From: JACVCS01 sp038328575
Lineage (GTDB): Bacteria; Planctomycetota; Phycisphaerae; Phycisphaerales; UBA1924
NCBI GenBank assembly: GCA_038328575.1
Contig: JBBQMD010000005.1
Location: 1 to 64,000, forward strand
Reading direction: 5' to 3'
Length of the DNA: 64,000 nt
The notes under the pieces were generated by a model that was not told the origin of the DNA, made no database searches, and saw only the letters and a list, made by a program, of their open reading frames with translations. The position numbers and the translations under genes were made by a program. Of this stretch, positions 17,180-26,257 are shown in pieces. The stretch's first letter is position 1; each line of letters opens with the position of its first letter.

Positions 17180-19540
17180 ATGACACGGGCGCCCAGCGCC
17201 AACTCGAGCGGACGTGAGCGGGCAGAGGCCGGGGGTGCCGCTGCGCGCCGGCGCGACGCCCTGCGCGAGGCGGGTGAGCGCTGGCTGGTCAACTCGCCGG
17301 AGCGGGGCTGGTCGGTCATCATCGCGACGTTCATGGCGCTGGCGATCGCGGCGACGCTCGTGGTCATGCAGCGCCAGTTGTTGCTGGCGCCGGGGCAGGT
17401 GATGAGCGAGGCGCGGGCGGCGCGGGTCGAGCTCACGCTGACGGACAACCTTGCGACGGAGCGGGCGCGCGAGAGCGCAAGACAGCGCGCGACGCGGGTC
17501 TACATCCCCGACGAGAAGGCGCTGGGCGGCCTATTGGGATCGCTGAAGGACTTGCCGGCGACGGTCGGCGGGAGCGCGAGTGTGGAGGCGCTTCCGGCTT
17601 CGGTCGTTCGTGACTTTGCGATCACAACGGAAGAGTTCGGGGCCTTGCGAGATTCGGCGCCGGGGATGCCCGGCGCACTGCGCTGGGCGGACGCGGCCGC
17701 TGCGTTTGTCGATCGGGTCCGTCTTGTGCCTGTTGTGAGCGCTGAGACGCTGGCCGACGAGCGGCGCGGGATCAACCGGGGCGTGGAGCTGCGGGTGCCG
17801 GGCGAGGGGTACTCGCTGACCCTGGCCACCGGCGAGGTGCTGGGCGTCAACAGCCCGGAGTGGGCACGGAAGGCGGAGGAGCTGGCGGCTGGCGCGGGCT
17901 TCGCGCCGGGTGTGCGCGGCGCGATCGTGCGGCGCGTCACCAGCGCGATGAGGGCGATGCCGCCGACGGTATTTGATGCGCAGGCCAGCCAGAGCAATCG
18001 CGAGGCCGACGCGCTGGCGGCGGAGCCTGTGGCGACGGTGTTCCGCCCCGGGCACCTGATCTTCGCGCGGGGCGACGTGCTTTCGCCTGAGCAACTGGCG
18101 CTGGCAACGGTTGAGAACAACGAGTATTGGGAGAGCAATCGAAATCCGGCTGCGCGCCTGCACGACGTGGCTGCGGTCGTGCTCGCGTCCGTGTTCACGC
18201 TGGCGATCCTGCTTTCGATCTCGACGTTTGCGCCGCAGATCTCCGGATCGCAGCGCAAGCTCGCAGTGGTGTGCGGGATGATCGTGATCGCGCTGATCGC
18301 TGCGTGCGCCGTGGCGATCGCGGAGCCGCGGTTTGTGACGATGGGGAGCGTCGCGCCGGCGGTGTTCGTCGCGATGGTGCTGGCGATCGCGTACGACCGG
18401 CGGGTGGCGCTGGCGATCGGCACTGTGCTGGTTGTGCTGTCGTGCGTCGCGCTAGATCAGAACGCGGTGCAGTGCGTCGTGGGCATGCTGGGCGTGGTGG
18501 TGAGCGTGCGGACGCTGCGCGAGGTGCGCGTGCGTCATGCGCTGATCGTCGCGGCGATGTGGGCCGCAGGGGCGGTGATGATCGTGGGGCCGGCGGTGGG
18601 GCTGATCTCGCGCCCGGTGGTGTGGGAGGCGGTGCGTCAGTCGATGGTCGAGTCGGGCGTCGCGAGCATCGCGGTGCTCTTGTGCGGCTTTGTCATTCTC
18701 GGGCTTGTGCCGGTGGTCGAGCGCGTCTTTGGCGTGACCACGGGGTTGACGCTGATCGAGCTGCGCGACCCGAGCCACCCGCTCTTGCGACAGCTTCAGC
18801 AGCGCGCGCCGGGGACGTACAACCACTCGCTCAATGTCGCGGCGTTGGCGGAGGCCGCCAGCAGCGCGATCCACGCGGATTCGCTCCTGGCCTATGTCGG
18901 CGCGCTGTATCACGACGTGGGCAAGATGAATAAGCCGGAGTACTTTGTCGAGAACCAGACACCGGGCTTCAACCGGCACGAGCGGCTGACGCCAGCGATG
19001 AGCTTGCTCGTGATCGTCGGGCACGTCAAGGACGGCGTGGAACTCTCGCGCGAGTATCGCCTGCCCGCCTCGATCGAGCACTTCATCGAGAGCCACCACG
19101 GCACCACCCTCGTCGAGTTCTTCTTTCATCGGGCCCGCAAGCAGGCGGAGACGGCGAGGCTCGCAGCGAGCGATGAGCCGGGGATGGAGCCGGCGACGCC
19201 GCAGGAGATTGAGTATCGGTACCCGGGGCCGAAGCCGCGCTCGCGAGAGGCGGCAATCTTGATGGTGTGCGACGCGTCCGAGAGCGCGGCTCGCGCGATG
19301 AACGATCCTTCGCCGATGCGCATCGACGCGTTGGTCCGCGCGATCGCGCACAAGCGACTGATGGACGGACAGTTTGATCAAAGCGACCTGACGCTCAGCG
19401 AGCTGACAACGGTGATCGAGGCGGTATCGCGAAGCCTGTCGTCAATCCATCACCAGCGGATCCAGTATCCCGAGCCGGTGAAGCCGCCCTCGACTGTCGG
19501 CGTGCCGACGACCGGGGTGCGAGCGGCTACGCGGGCGTGA
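17180..19540 (+). CDS. 7TM-HD family phosphohydrolase (PgpH/YqfF-like)
   Basis: A 786-residue membrane HD-domain protein. Layout: one N-terminal membrane helix (about residues 35-60), an extracytoplasmic 7TM-HDED domain (~60-320), a cluster of seven membrane helices (~330-530) and a cytoplasmic HD domain. The HD motif LYHDVGKMNKPEYF is at about residues 575-588, and further metal ligands are in IEHFIESHHGTTLVEFF. In Firmicutes the homologue PgpH hydrolyses cyclic di-AMP; that role here is inference. I prefer the ATG at 17180 over the TTG at 17168. It follows phoH with a 68-bp gap. An octamer repeat array begins 8 bp after the stop. Confidence 0.9.
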   Translation: MTRAPSANSSGRERAEAGGAAARRRDALREAGERWLVNSPERGWSVIIATFMALAIAATLVVMQRQLLLAPGQVMSEARAARVELTLTDNLATERARESARQRATRVYIPDEKALGGLLGSLKDLPATVGGSASVEALPASVVRDFAITTEEFGALRDSAPGMPGALRWADAAAAFVDRVRLVPVVSAETLADERRGINRGVELRVPGEGYSLTLATGEVLGVNSPEWARKAEELAAGAGFAPGVRGAIVRRVTSAMRAMPPTVFDAQASQSNREADALAAEPVATVFRPGHLIFARGDVLSPEQLALATVENNEYWESNRNPAARLHDVAAVVLASVFTLAILLSISTFAPQISGSQRKLAVVCGMIVIALIAACAVAIAEPRFVTMGSVAPAVFVAMVLAIAYDRRVALAIGTVLVVLSCVALDQNAVQCVVGMLGVVVSVRTLREVRVRHALIVAAMWAAGAVMIVGPAVGLISRPVVWEAVRQSMVESGVASIAVLLCGFVILGLVPVVERVFGVTTGLTLIELRDPSHPLLRQLQQRAPGTYNHSLNVAALAEAASSAIHADSLLAYVGALYHDVGKMNKPEYFVENQTPGFNRHERLTPAMSLLVIVGHVKDGVELSREYRLPASIEHFIESHHGTTLVEFFFHRARKQAETARLAASDEPGMEPATPQEIEYRYPGPKPRSREAAILMVCDASESAARAMNDPSPMRIDALVRAIAHKRLMDGQFDQSDLTLSELTTVIEAVSRSLSSIHHQRIQYPEPVKPPSTVGVPTTGVRAATRA

Positions 19541-19547
19541 ACTTGGA

Positions 19548-19579
19548 AGTGGCAAAGTGATGAAGTGGCGGAGTGGGGC
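19548..19579 (+). repeat. Octamer tandem array, AGTGGCRA family
   Basis: Four units with AGTG recurring exactly every 8 bases (19548, 19556, 19564, 19572): AGTGGCAA, AGTGATGA, AGTGGCGG, AGTGGGGC. It begins 7 bases after the stop codon of the 7TM-HD gene. The same family recurs after flhB at 51080. Confidence 0.7.
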
Positions 19580-19706
19580 GGGAAGCAAAAACGACGGCCC
19601 GGGACAAACGCCTGAGCGCCGGTTCCGGGTGTCCAAAGGAGGACGGGGTGTCCTGCTCAATGCTGGTCGCGGGCGAGACGCCGCGTCGCCTGCGCTGGAA
19701 TCGTGT

Positions 19707-20129
19707 TCAGGCGCGAGCGACGGCGGCCTGATTCGCGGCGCGGCTGCGCAGGTGGGCGCGAACCTGGAAGCCGATGCGGAGCGAATGCACCACGATCGCG
19801 ACCATGATCAGCGTGATGAACGAGACGATTATGGCCCCAGCGACGAGCCCGCCGGTCTGGGCACCTGCGAAGCGGTCAAAGTCCGCGGTGCCCATGGCTT
19901 GGCTGGACATACTGCTGGCGCCGGGGATAAGCAGGCTAATCAGCCACGCCTGGGTGAACATGGTGATGAACAGGCCGGCCATGAGGCTGCAAGACACCGC
20001 GATCTGCTTCCAGCGGCGCGGGCAACCCTTGCCGCGGACGGTGCGGTGTGCTTCGCGCACGGGCATCCAGATGGTCAGGATGAGATAGAAGAGGCTACCG
20101 AGGCCGGTCAAGGGAAGTCCGAAGATCAT
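19707..20129 (-). CDS. Small polytopic membrane protein next to a glycosyltransferase
   Basis: A 140-residue protein with about three membrane helices: GLPLTGLGSLFYLILTIWMP, KQIAVSCSLMAGLFITMFTQAW and VAGAIIVSFITLIMVAIVVHSL. The short loops are basic. I chose the ATG at 20129 because AGGA lies about nine bases upstream; the frame extends to 20246, but that part is built from repeat DNA. It lies downstream of the family 2 glycosyltransferase gene on the same strand, separated by 134 bp that contain a heptamer array. It may act with that enzyme, but no family was recognised. Confidence 0.65.
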   Translation of the reverse strand: MIFGLPLTGLGSLFYLILTIWMPVREAHRTVRGKGCPRRWKQIAVSCSLMAGLFITMFTQAWLISLLIPGASSMSSQAMGTADFDRFAGAQTGGLVAGAIIVSFITLIMVAIVVHSLRIGFQVRAHLRSRAANQAAVARA

Positions 20130-20150
20130 GGCAAGGGTCCTTGGGGGCGA

Positions 20151-20180
20151 AGTCGCGAGTCGCGAGTTTCGAGTTGCGAG
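20151..20180 (-). repeat. Heptamer tandem array, AGTCGCG family
   Basis: On the plus strand AGT recurs every 7 bases at 20151, 20158, 20165 and 20172 (AGTCGCG, AGTCGCG, AGTTTCG, AGTTGCG). In the sense of the minus-strand gene starting at 20129 it reads as CGCGACT-type units ending about 21 bases before the ATG. Related arrays are at 49094 and 49913. Confidence 0.75.
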
Positions 20181-20263
20181 GGGGGATCGAATATCGAGTT
20201 TGGAAACTAGATTCCCAAGAGAGCAAGTTTGAGGGCCGAAAACCAAAGTCCGACGCCGATCCC

Positions 20264-21448
20264 TTAGTGGCCCTTCTCAAAGGTTCGCAGGCTCTTGCGT
20301 GCGATGACTTCGTTGTAGAAGGTCTTGAGCGAGTAGTAGAAGTTGACAAAGCGGAGGACGTAGAACGCGGGGATGCTGGTGATGGCTTTCCACTTTTCGC
20401 CGCGCTTGTGTGCGCCGTAGAGGACGGGGATGGCGATGGCGGGCATGTCCATCAGGTAACCGAGAATGAAGAGCGGGTGGACGAAGATTGCCAGCAGGGG
20501 GATGAGCAGGAAGTAGACGGTCGCTGCGACCACAGCGTCCCAGAGAGCCACGGCGACGATCATCCGCAGATACGGAACTTTCAACAGCCCTTGCCAGTGG
20601 ACGCCGACGCACTGCCAGAAGCCGCTGCTCCAGCGCGTGAGTTGCTTGCGCATGAAGTTGAAGTCTGGCGGCTCGATCGGGTAGCACACCGCGTCGGCGA
20701 CGTACCGCACCTCGTACCCCTCGCCGTAGAGGACCCACGTGAGGTCCATGTCCTCGCCGACGGTGCGGGTGGGCCAGCCGCCCAGGCGGACGAGCTCATC
20801 GGTGCGATAGACGCTGAAGCAGCCGGAGGCAATCATCGGCCGGCCGTAGTAATCCTGAATGGGCTTGTAGAACGTGAAGGCGTAGAGATACTCGATGTAT
20901 CGCCCGCGCTCCCACATTGTTCGCACGTGTCGCGGCAGCACGAAGCCGCACGCGGCGCCGACCTTCTCGTCCTCCATCGCCGGAAGCAGCTTCTCAACCG
21001 CGTCGTCGGCGAGCGTCGTGTCCGCGTCGATCGCGAGACAGAACTCGTCAGGTACAAAGGGAAGGCCAAAGTTCAGAGCGCTGGCCTTGCAGCCGCGGTT
21101 CTTGGCGGGGCGAATGACGCTGACACCCAAGGCGCGGGCGACCTCGCCGGTGCGGTCCGAGGAGCAATCGTCCACCACGATGATGTGGTCAACTTTGCGG
21201 GTCTGGCGGCGCAGGCTCTCGATGGTCGCGCCGATATTCTCGGCTTCGTTAAACGCGGGGATGAGCACGGTGAGCGAGCCGGGCTTGCGCGAGCCGCGAT
21301 GCTCGGTGATCGGTGCTGGCATCTCGATCGCGACGGGCGAGAGCTGGTGATTGCCGAGCGGCTCAGCGGTGAGCGGAAAGTTTGGCGCGGGTGAGGGCAG
21401 CGAGGGAGATTGGGGGGCGTCGAGCACAGGTGAGGCGGGCATGGTCAT
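20264..21448 (-). CDS. Processive family 2 glycosyltransferase, membrane-bound
   Basis: A 394-residue GT2 enzyme of the cellulose/hyaluronan/PNAG synthase type, predicted to polymerise a surface polysaccharide using a nucleotide sugar. The sequence shows LTVLIPAFNEAENI at the start of the GT-A fold, VDDCSSDRT, the DxD motif in CLAIDADTTLADDA, the acceptor-site VGEDMDLT and the processivity motif QLTRW (in MRKQLTRWSSGFWQ). Two or three C-terminal membrane helices follow (AVALWDAVVAATVYFLLIPLL, FILGYLMDMPAIAIPVLYG). The start is one of a GTG/ATG/ATG cluster at 21451, 21448 or 21442. A small membrane protein gene lies downstream. The polymer cannot be named from sequence. Confidence 0.88.
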   Translation of the reverse strand: MTMPASPVLDAPQSPSLPSPAPNFPLTAEPLGNHQLSPVAIEMPAPITEHRGSRKPGSLTVLIPAFNEAENIGATIESLRRQTRKVDHIIVVDDCSSDRTGEVARALGVSVIRPAKNRGCKASALNFGLPFVPDEFCLAIDADTTLADDAVEKLLPAMEDEKVGAACGFVLPRHVRTMWERGRYIEYLYAFTFYKPIQDYYGRPMIASGCFSVYRTDELVRLGGWPTRTVGEDMDLTWVLYGEGYEVRYVADAVCYPIEPPDFNFMRKQLTRWSSGFWQCVGVHWQGLLKVPYLRMIVAVALWDAVVAATVYFLLIPLLAIFVHPLFILGYLMDMPAIAIPVLYGAHKRGEKWKAITSIPAFYVLRFVNFYYSLKTFYNEVIARKSLRTFEKGH

Positions 21449-21808
21449 CACGTCCTACAAAGCTCGCGGCGGCGTTGCCCTTGGCATTTCACAGCGCGAA
21501 CGCTGCGTCAGGCTGCAAGCGCAAACGAGTCGCGCTGCTGGCAAGGCCGCCGACCTTTCTTGTGTCCCACTCCGCGAGCGTGAAACCGGCAAACGACCTC
21601 GCGACTGACTTCGCGAGAAATTGTGGTCAGATTCAGAACGCCTGATGACGGCGATTCGTCGGGGAACTCAGTAATCTCCAAGGTCCGAGAACGGGAACAA
21701 ATGCATGCGTGCGGATTGTGTTCGGTATTTCCTTCGGCGAACATGGCGCTAGGCTCATAGAGCCCTGAGTTCCGCGTACGGCGGAAGGACTTGCAGAAGG
21801 AGCGGATT
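21449..21808. other. Divergent intergenic region, 360 bp
   Basis: Regulatory space between the minus-strand glycosyltransferase and the plus-strand gene at 21809. It is less GC-rich than the coding DNA around 21600-21760. It contains a GGCTC-ATA-GAGCC hairpin at about 21751-21765 and several short dyads, but no recognised riboswitch, tRNA or strong sigma-70 promoter. Its last bases hold the AGAAGGAG ribosome site of the downstream gene. Confidence 0.4.
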
Positions 21809-22369
21809 ATGGTCATGGACCGTTTGAACGAGGCGCTCACCGAACTTGATGGGGCGCTGTCCACGCCGCGCGCGCCGGAGCTCTGGCGCAACGCCCACAA
21901 CCTGCTCAAGCGAACGACGGCGGACCAGATGAAGGTTGGTCGTTTGATCGCGGAGCGAAACCTTGTCGGCCTTCGCGCGATGGTGCAGAGCGGGATCGGC
22001 GAGCAGCAGCGGGTGCCGGGGCTTTCAAGGCCCGCCCAGCCGGCGGTGCCGGTGCAGTCGGCGGTGGTCAGCGAGGCGGTGGCCGCCGCGATGAGCGCGG
22101 ATCAGGCGTTCAACGCGACGGCGGTTTTGGTCGCCCCAAGCTTTGATCAGCTTCGCAACGGCCTGCGCGCGTTCAAGAAGAAGATGCGCGTGTCGCAGTT
22201 GGATTCTGACAGCCACCTCACCAACCGCGCCCTGACCGGCGGCAGTCGCGGCACCATTTCCGCAATCACTCCGCCCACTGAGTTTCCGCGACAGGTGTGG
22301 GAGCAACTTGCCACCGAGGGCAAGCTGAAGCGAGCGGGACACGGGATGTACGCCCTTCCTTTGGAATGA
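21809..22369 (+). CDS. Hypothetical protein with winged-helix-like C-terminus
   Basis: A 186-residue soluble protein. The ATG at 21809 follows AGAAGGAG by about five bases; a second in-frame ATG at 21815 is the alternative. The N-terminal third is helical (MDRLNEALTELDGALS, then LWRNAHNLLKRTTADQMKVG). The middle is Ala/Val/Pro-rich. The C-terminus QVWEQLATEGKLKRAGHGMYALP has the pattern of the last helix and wing of a winged-helix domain (L..L...G.L.R.G.G.Y.L), as in AbiEi-type regulators, so DNA binding is possible. It lies 65 bp before the membrane NTPase gene on the same strand and may be its partner. Function is inference only. Confidence 0.68.
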   Translation: MVMDRLNEALTELDGALSTPRAPELWRNAHNLLKRTTADQMKVGRLIAERNLVGLRAMVQSGIGEQQRVPGLSRPAQPAVPVQSAVVSEAVAAAMSADQAFNATAVLVAPSFDQLRNGLRAFKKKMRVSQLDSDSHLTNRALTGGSRGTISAITPPTEFPRQVWEQLATEGKLKRAGHGMYALPLE

Positions 22370-22419
22370 GCGTTGTGGCTTGGAAGGTGCGGGCTGACGC
22401 CGCGCGAGCGATGACCGCG

Positions 22420-22434
22420 TAGACTGCCCTTGCA
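22420..22434 (+). promoter_or_regulatory. -10-like box just before the membrane NTPase start
   Basis: TAGACT (22420-22425) lies nine bases before the ATG at 22435, and no Shine-Dalgarno is present. This fits a promoter giving an almost leaderless mRNA, so the NTPase could be expressed separately from the gene at 21809. Confidence 0.35.
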
Positions 22435-24261
22435 ATGACGCCGAGCGCATTCTTTGAGCACTGGGGCCTGGCGGAGAATCCATTTCGTGGCGAAGAGGCG
22501 CGCCAGGACGGCGTGTTTGCGCGCCTGGTCTCCGCGTCAGCAGGCGCTTCGGGAGTCGGCATCGGCCTGGCGACGCCGATCTCGTCGGGTGCGTCCTCCG
22601 GACTGGCGACAATCTCGCCCTCGCTGGCGAGCCGCGCCCAGCACAATGATTATGAAAAGGTCGTCGGCGACATGGCGCGCGTGAGCTCGTCGGTGGCGTT
22701 CGGCGAGAAGGGGAGCGGCAAGACGGCGCTGCGGTTGCAGATCCAGCACGCCGCGGCGCTGCACAACGCGGCGAGCCCGGCTGAGAAGGTGCTGCTGGTC
22801 GGGCACGACGATCTCACGGCGTTTCTGGAGCGGCTGCACGCGCGCCTCGTGCGCCAAACACGCAAGGGCGAATCCACGCCAAGCGATTCGTTCAAGCAGA
22901 CGCGATTGGTTGACCATGCCGACGCGGTCTTGCACGCTGTGGTGCCGCGGCTGGTGGATGCGTTGATCGAGAACGGGCCGGGCCTGCCGAACGCGGCGCC
23001 CGGCGCGCTGCCGGACCCGACGGTGCTTGACCTTGGGCCTGAGCCACGGCGCACGGCGCGGGCACAGGAAAAAGTCTGGCGGCGCGATCTGCTGGTGCTG
23101 CAATCCATCTATGACCGCGGCGATGGCGCCGGCGATCGGGCCAAGTCTTTGCGGCGCGGCATCGGTGTACGCCGCCCGCTGGCGGGCTACGTCGGCTATG
23201 TCATTGCACGCGTCGGCTGGCTGGCACCGGTCATCACGCTGCTGTGGATCTATCACTCGCGCCGCACTGCGACGGGGCGCGATCTGCCGGATACGACGAC
23301 CGGGTTTTTGGGCTGGCGCGAATGGCTGGGGTTGACCGGCACGCCCGATGGCAACGCCGTGGGGTGGGCGACCTTTTTCTTCGGCAGCCTGATGGTGTGG
23401 GGTCTGTTCCTGGTGCAGCGCTGGTGGACGCATCGCGTGATGTTCAATCGCGTGACGCGCCGCGTTTACAAGCAGGTCCGCGTCACCGGGCGGGGCGAGC
23501 ACAGCCTCGCGGCGAGCCTGCACGAGCTGCCCACCGGCTGGCGCGGCGGGGGCGTCATGCCCGTGACCGATGCCGAGGCGACGCGCATGGCGATGATCCA
23601 GCGCCTGCGTCGCGTGCTCAAGCCGTTTGGCTATGCGTCACTGCTGGTCGTGGTTGATCGCGTGGACGAGCCGGCGCTGATCGCGGGGGATGTCGAGCGG
23701 ATGCGCACGGTGGTGTGGCCTCTGTTCAACAACGCGTTTTTGCAGCAAGACGGCGTCGCAGTGAAGATGCTGCTGCCGATCGAACTTCGGCACGCGCTCA
23801 TGCGCGAGTCCGCGGCGTTCTTTCAACAGGCACGCATGGACAAGCAGAACATGGTCGAGCAGCTCGGCTGGACCGGGCCGATGCTCTACGACCTGTGCGA
23901 CACGCGCATCGCGGCGTGTCGCTTGGCGGTGGGGACTGGTGCGAGCGTCGGGCCGGGGCGTGTGCTCACGCTGTGCGATCTGTTCGCTCCTGAGATCACG
24001 CGCGATGCGTTGATCGAGGCGCTAGAGCAGATGCGTCAGCCGCGTGACGCGTTCAAGCTCGTGTACGCGTGCATCATCGATCACTGCGCGCGAACGGTCG
24101 AGGCGCGGGTGCGTCCGGCCGATCAGGATGACGCGATTGGCGAGCGCGCCAGCGCAGACGTACACGCGGGGTACCGCGTCTCAAAGCAGGTGTTTGACGA
24201 AACCCGCAAGGCGCAGGCGGAGCGGCTGCGTCAGTTGGCGATGGGCGTTCGCCCCGCATGA
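22435..24261 (+). CDS. Membrane P-loop NTPase, KAP-like layout
   Basis: A 608-residue NTPase. The N-terminus FFEHWGLAENPF resembles the opening of ExeA/TniB-type AAA ATPases. Walker A GEKGSGKT is at residues 90-97. Two membrane helices follow at about 250-272 (GYVGYVIARVGWLAPVITLLW) and 308-328 (WATFFFGSLMVWGLFLVQ). Walker B SLLVVVDRVDE is at about 402-412, and IELRHALMRESAAFFQQ may be a sensor region. Membrane helices inserted between Walker A and Walker B are the known layout of the KAP family (Kidins220/PifA). Some KAP members act in phage exclusion, but nothing here proves that. It is preceded by the winged-helix-like gene and followed 14 bp later by the BtpA-family gene. The family call is by architecture, not by search. 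Confidence 0.72.
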   Translation: MTPSAFFEHWGLAENPFRGEEARQDGVFARLVSASAGASGVGIGLATPISSGASSGLATISPSLASRAQHNDYEKVVGDMARVSSSVAFGEKGSGKTALRLQIQHAAALHNAASPAEKVLLVGHDDLTAFLERLHARLVRQTRKGESTPSDSFKQTRLVDHADAVLHAVVPRLVDALIENGPGLPNAAPGALPDPTVLDLGPEPRRTARAQEKVWRRDLLVLQSIYDRGDGAGDRAKSLRRGIGVRRPLAGYVGYVIARVGWLAPVITLLWIYHSRRTATGRDLPDTTTGFLGWREWLGLTGTPDGNAVGWATFFFGSLMVWGLFLVQRWWTHRVMFNRVTRRVYKQVRVTGRGEHSLAASLHELPTGWRGGGVMPVTDAEATRMAMIQRLRRVLKPFGYASLLVVVDRVDEPALIAGDVERMRTVVWPLFNNAFLQQDGVAVKMLLPIELRHALMRESAAFFQQARMDKQNMVEQLGWTGPMLYDLCDTRIAACRLAVGTGASVGPGRVLTLCDLFAPEITRDALIEALEQMRQPRDAFKLVYACIIDHCARTVEARVRPADQDDAIGERASADVHAGYRVSKQVFDETRKAQAERLRQLAMGVRPA

Positions 24262-24275
24262 ACGGAGTCTGACGC

Positions 24276-25085
24276 GTGCTAAAGCTCAAGCTTTGTTCAC
24301 TCATTGGCATGATCCACGTGCGCGCCCTGCCCGGCACCCCCGCTTCAAAGCTCGATATTGCTCGCATTGCCAGCATCGCGGCGGACGAGGCGCGGGTGTT
24401 GGCGGAGGCGGGCTTTGACGCGCTGCTGATCGAGAACATGCACGATGCGCCGTATGTCATGGCGCCGCACGATCCGGTGATCGTCAGCGCGATGACCGCT
24501 GCGGCTCAAGCGGTTCGGGGCGCGGCACCCGGGCTCCCGCTGGGCGTGCAGGTGCTGGCGCGTGGTGAGCGCGAGGCACTGGCGGTGGCGCTGGCCTCCG
24601 GCGCGAGCTTCATTCGCTGCGAGAACTTTGTGTTCTCGCACGTCGCTGATGAGGGCCAGATGGTGGAGGCCGCGGCGGGGCCGCTGCTTCGCTACCGCCG
24701 ATCGATCGGCGCCGATCAGATCGCGATCTACGCCGACCTGCAGAAGAAGCACGCGGCGCACGCCATCACCGGAGACTTGGGGATCGATGAGCACGCGCAC
24801 GCGGCGGAGTTCAGCGGGGCCGACGGCGTGATTGTCACCGGCCCGGCCACGGGCCGACCGGCCAGCATGACCGACCTGAAGCGTGTCCGCGCTGCAACCA
24901 AGCTCCCGCTGCTGGTGGGTTCCGGCGTCGACGCGCAGAGCGTGGGCGAGTTGCTGCGCATCGCTGACGGTGCGATCGTCGGCTCCTCGATCAAGGTGGA
25001 CGGGCATTGGGCAAACGAGATCGACCCGGCGCGTGCGCGGGCGCTGGTCAAGAGCGCCAGCAAGTCGCGATCGAGCCGTAGATGA
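24276..25085 (+). CDS. BtpA/SgcQ family TIM-barrel protein
   Basis: A 269-residue member of the BtpA family. The diagnostic segments are LIGMIHVRALPGTP, GFDALLIENMHDAPY, GVQVLARGEREALAVALA, ASFIRCENFVFSHVADEG and the phosphate-binding region ADGVIVTGPATG. In cyanobacteria BtpA stabilises photosystem I; in other bacteria the relatives (SgcQ) are predicted sugar or nucleoside enzymes, and the reaction is not established. The GTG at 24276 follows GGAG by eight bases. The gene starts 14 bp after the NTPase stop, so it is probably co-transcribed. Confidence 0.88.
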   Translation: MLKLKLCSLIGMIHVRALPGTPASKLDIARIASIAADEARVLAEAGFDALLIENMHDAPYVMAPHDPVIVSAMTAAAQAVRGAAPGLPLGVQVLARGEREALAVALASGASFIRCENFVFSHVADEGQMVEAAAGPLLRYRRSIGADQIAIYADLQKKHAAHAITGDLGIDEHAHAAEFSGADGVIVTGPATGRPASMTDLKRVRAATKLPLLVGSGVDAQSVGELLRIADGAIVGSSIKVDGHWANEIDPARARALVKSASKSRSSRR

Positions 25086-25177
25086 GCGAGAGTTCACGGG
25101 CCGGGGAGCCGCGCGCAAGTTCGCCGTGGTACGCTTGGATGTCCAGTTGACTCTGTTCTACTTTTGGAGGATCAAAG

Positions 25178-26152
25178 ATGCTGCGGCGAATGCTCTGCGT
25201 GATCGTGCTGGGCGGCGCGATGGTCGGCCTTGGCGGGTGCAAGATGAATGAAGCGACCGGGCGGTCGCAGTTTCAGTTCTTCTCGCGCGAAGAGGAGATC
25301 GCCCTGGGCGCGCAGAGCAAGCCGCAGTTGGTGCAGGAGTTCGGCGGCACCGTGCCGGATCAGCAGCTTCAGGCGTATGTCACGGAGATCGGCAAGAAGC
25401 TGGCGGCGGTGACCGAGGGCGACAACCCCGGCCTGCCCTGGGAGTTCACGTTCTTGAACAGCGACGCGATCAACGCCTTTGCGCTGCCGGGGGGCAAGGT
25501 GTTTGTCTCACGCGGCCTGGTCAAGGAAATGACCACCGAGGCGGAGCTCGCTCATGTCTTGGGGCATGAGGTCGGGCACGTCACGGCCCGCCACACCAAC
25601 GAACGCATGGGCCAGGCGCTTGGCGCTCAGGTGCTCGCGGGCATCGCGGGCGTCGCGGCGCGCAACCAGGCGCTGGCGGACATCGCGGGCAACGCGGCGC
25701 AGGTCGTGGTGCTGGGCTTCAGCCGCGAGCAGGAGAACGAGGCGGACGCGCTGGGCATGCGGTACATGACGCGCGTCAACTATGACCCGCGCGGCGCGCT
25801 GGGCGTGATGCAGATCTTGCTGGCTGCGAGCCAGGGTCCGCGCCAGCCGCAGATTCTGGCGACCCATCCGTATCCCGAAGATCGCATCAAGCGCGTGCAG
25901 GCGGCGCTTGACACAACCTACGCGAGCATGGTGAACAACCCGCAGTATCAGAACTACTCGGATCGCTTCCGCACGCGCATGCTCGGGCGGCTCGCGCTCT
26001 TGCCGGCCGCACCAGACGCGGAGATCGTGCGGGCGCAAGCTGAGGCGGGTTTCGACGCTTCGGCCCCCGCGACCTGGTGCGGCCACTGCCGGGCGGCGAG
26101 CGCGCAGGCGATGATCGATGAGATAGAGAACGTTGTTGCGACGATGTACTAG
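25178..26152 (+). CDS. M48 family zinc metalloprotease, lipoprotein
   Basis: A 324-residue peptidase of the M48/BepA type, predicted to work at the outer membrane in protein quality control. The ATG has a strong GGAGG ribosome site. A lipoprotein signal (MLRRMLCVIVLGGAMVGLGGC) is followed by GRSQFQFFSREEEIALG, typical of the family. The zinc motif HEVGH is at about residues 130-134. The third ligand is the Glu in the SREQENEADALGMRY segment. The C-terminal part (THPYPEDRIKRVQAAL) matches the family. The last ~60 residues contain a CGHCRAAS pair of cysteines that is not a common feature. Confidence 0.92.
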   Translation: MLRRMLCVIVLGGAMVGLGGCKMNEATGRSQFQFFSREEEIALGAQSKPQLVQEFGGTVPDQQLQAYVTEIGKKLAAVTEGDNPGLPWEFTFLNSDAINAFALPGGKVFVSRGLVKEMTTEAELAHVLGHEVGHVTARHTNERMGQALGAQVLAGIAGVAARNQALADIAGNAAQVVVLGFSREQENEADALGMRYMTRVNYDPRGALGVMQILLAASQGPRQPQILATHPYPEDRIKRVQAALDTTYASMVNNPQYQNYSDRFRTRMLGRLALLPAAPDAEIVRAQAEAGFDASAPATWCGHCRAASAQAMIDEIENVVATMY

Positions 26153-26257
26153 CTGGTCCAGAACGCCTTGGCCAGTGCGCGAGGGGTCCGGCAAATGCAC
26201 CGCCCGGGATTAGCGGCGCTGTGCGTCCGCCCATCGAGTGCTCGGTCGCCGCGGAGT

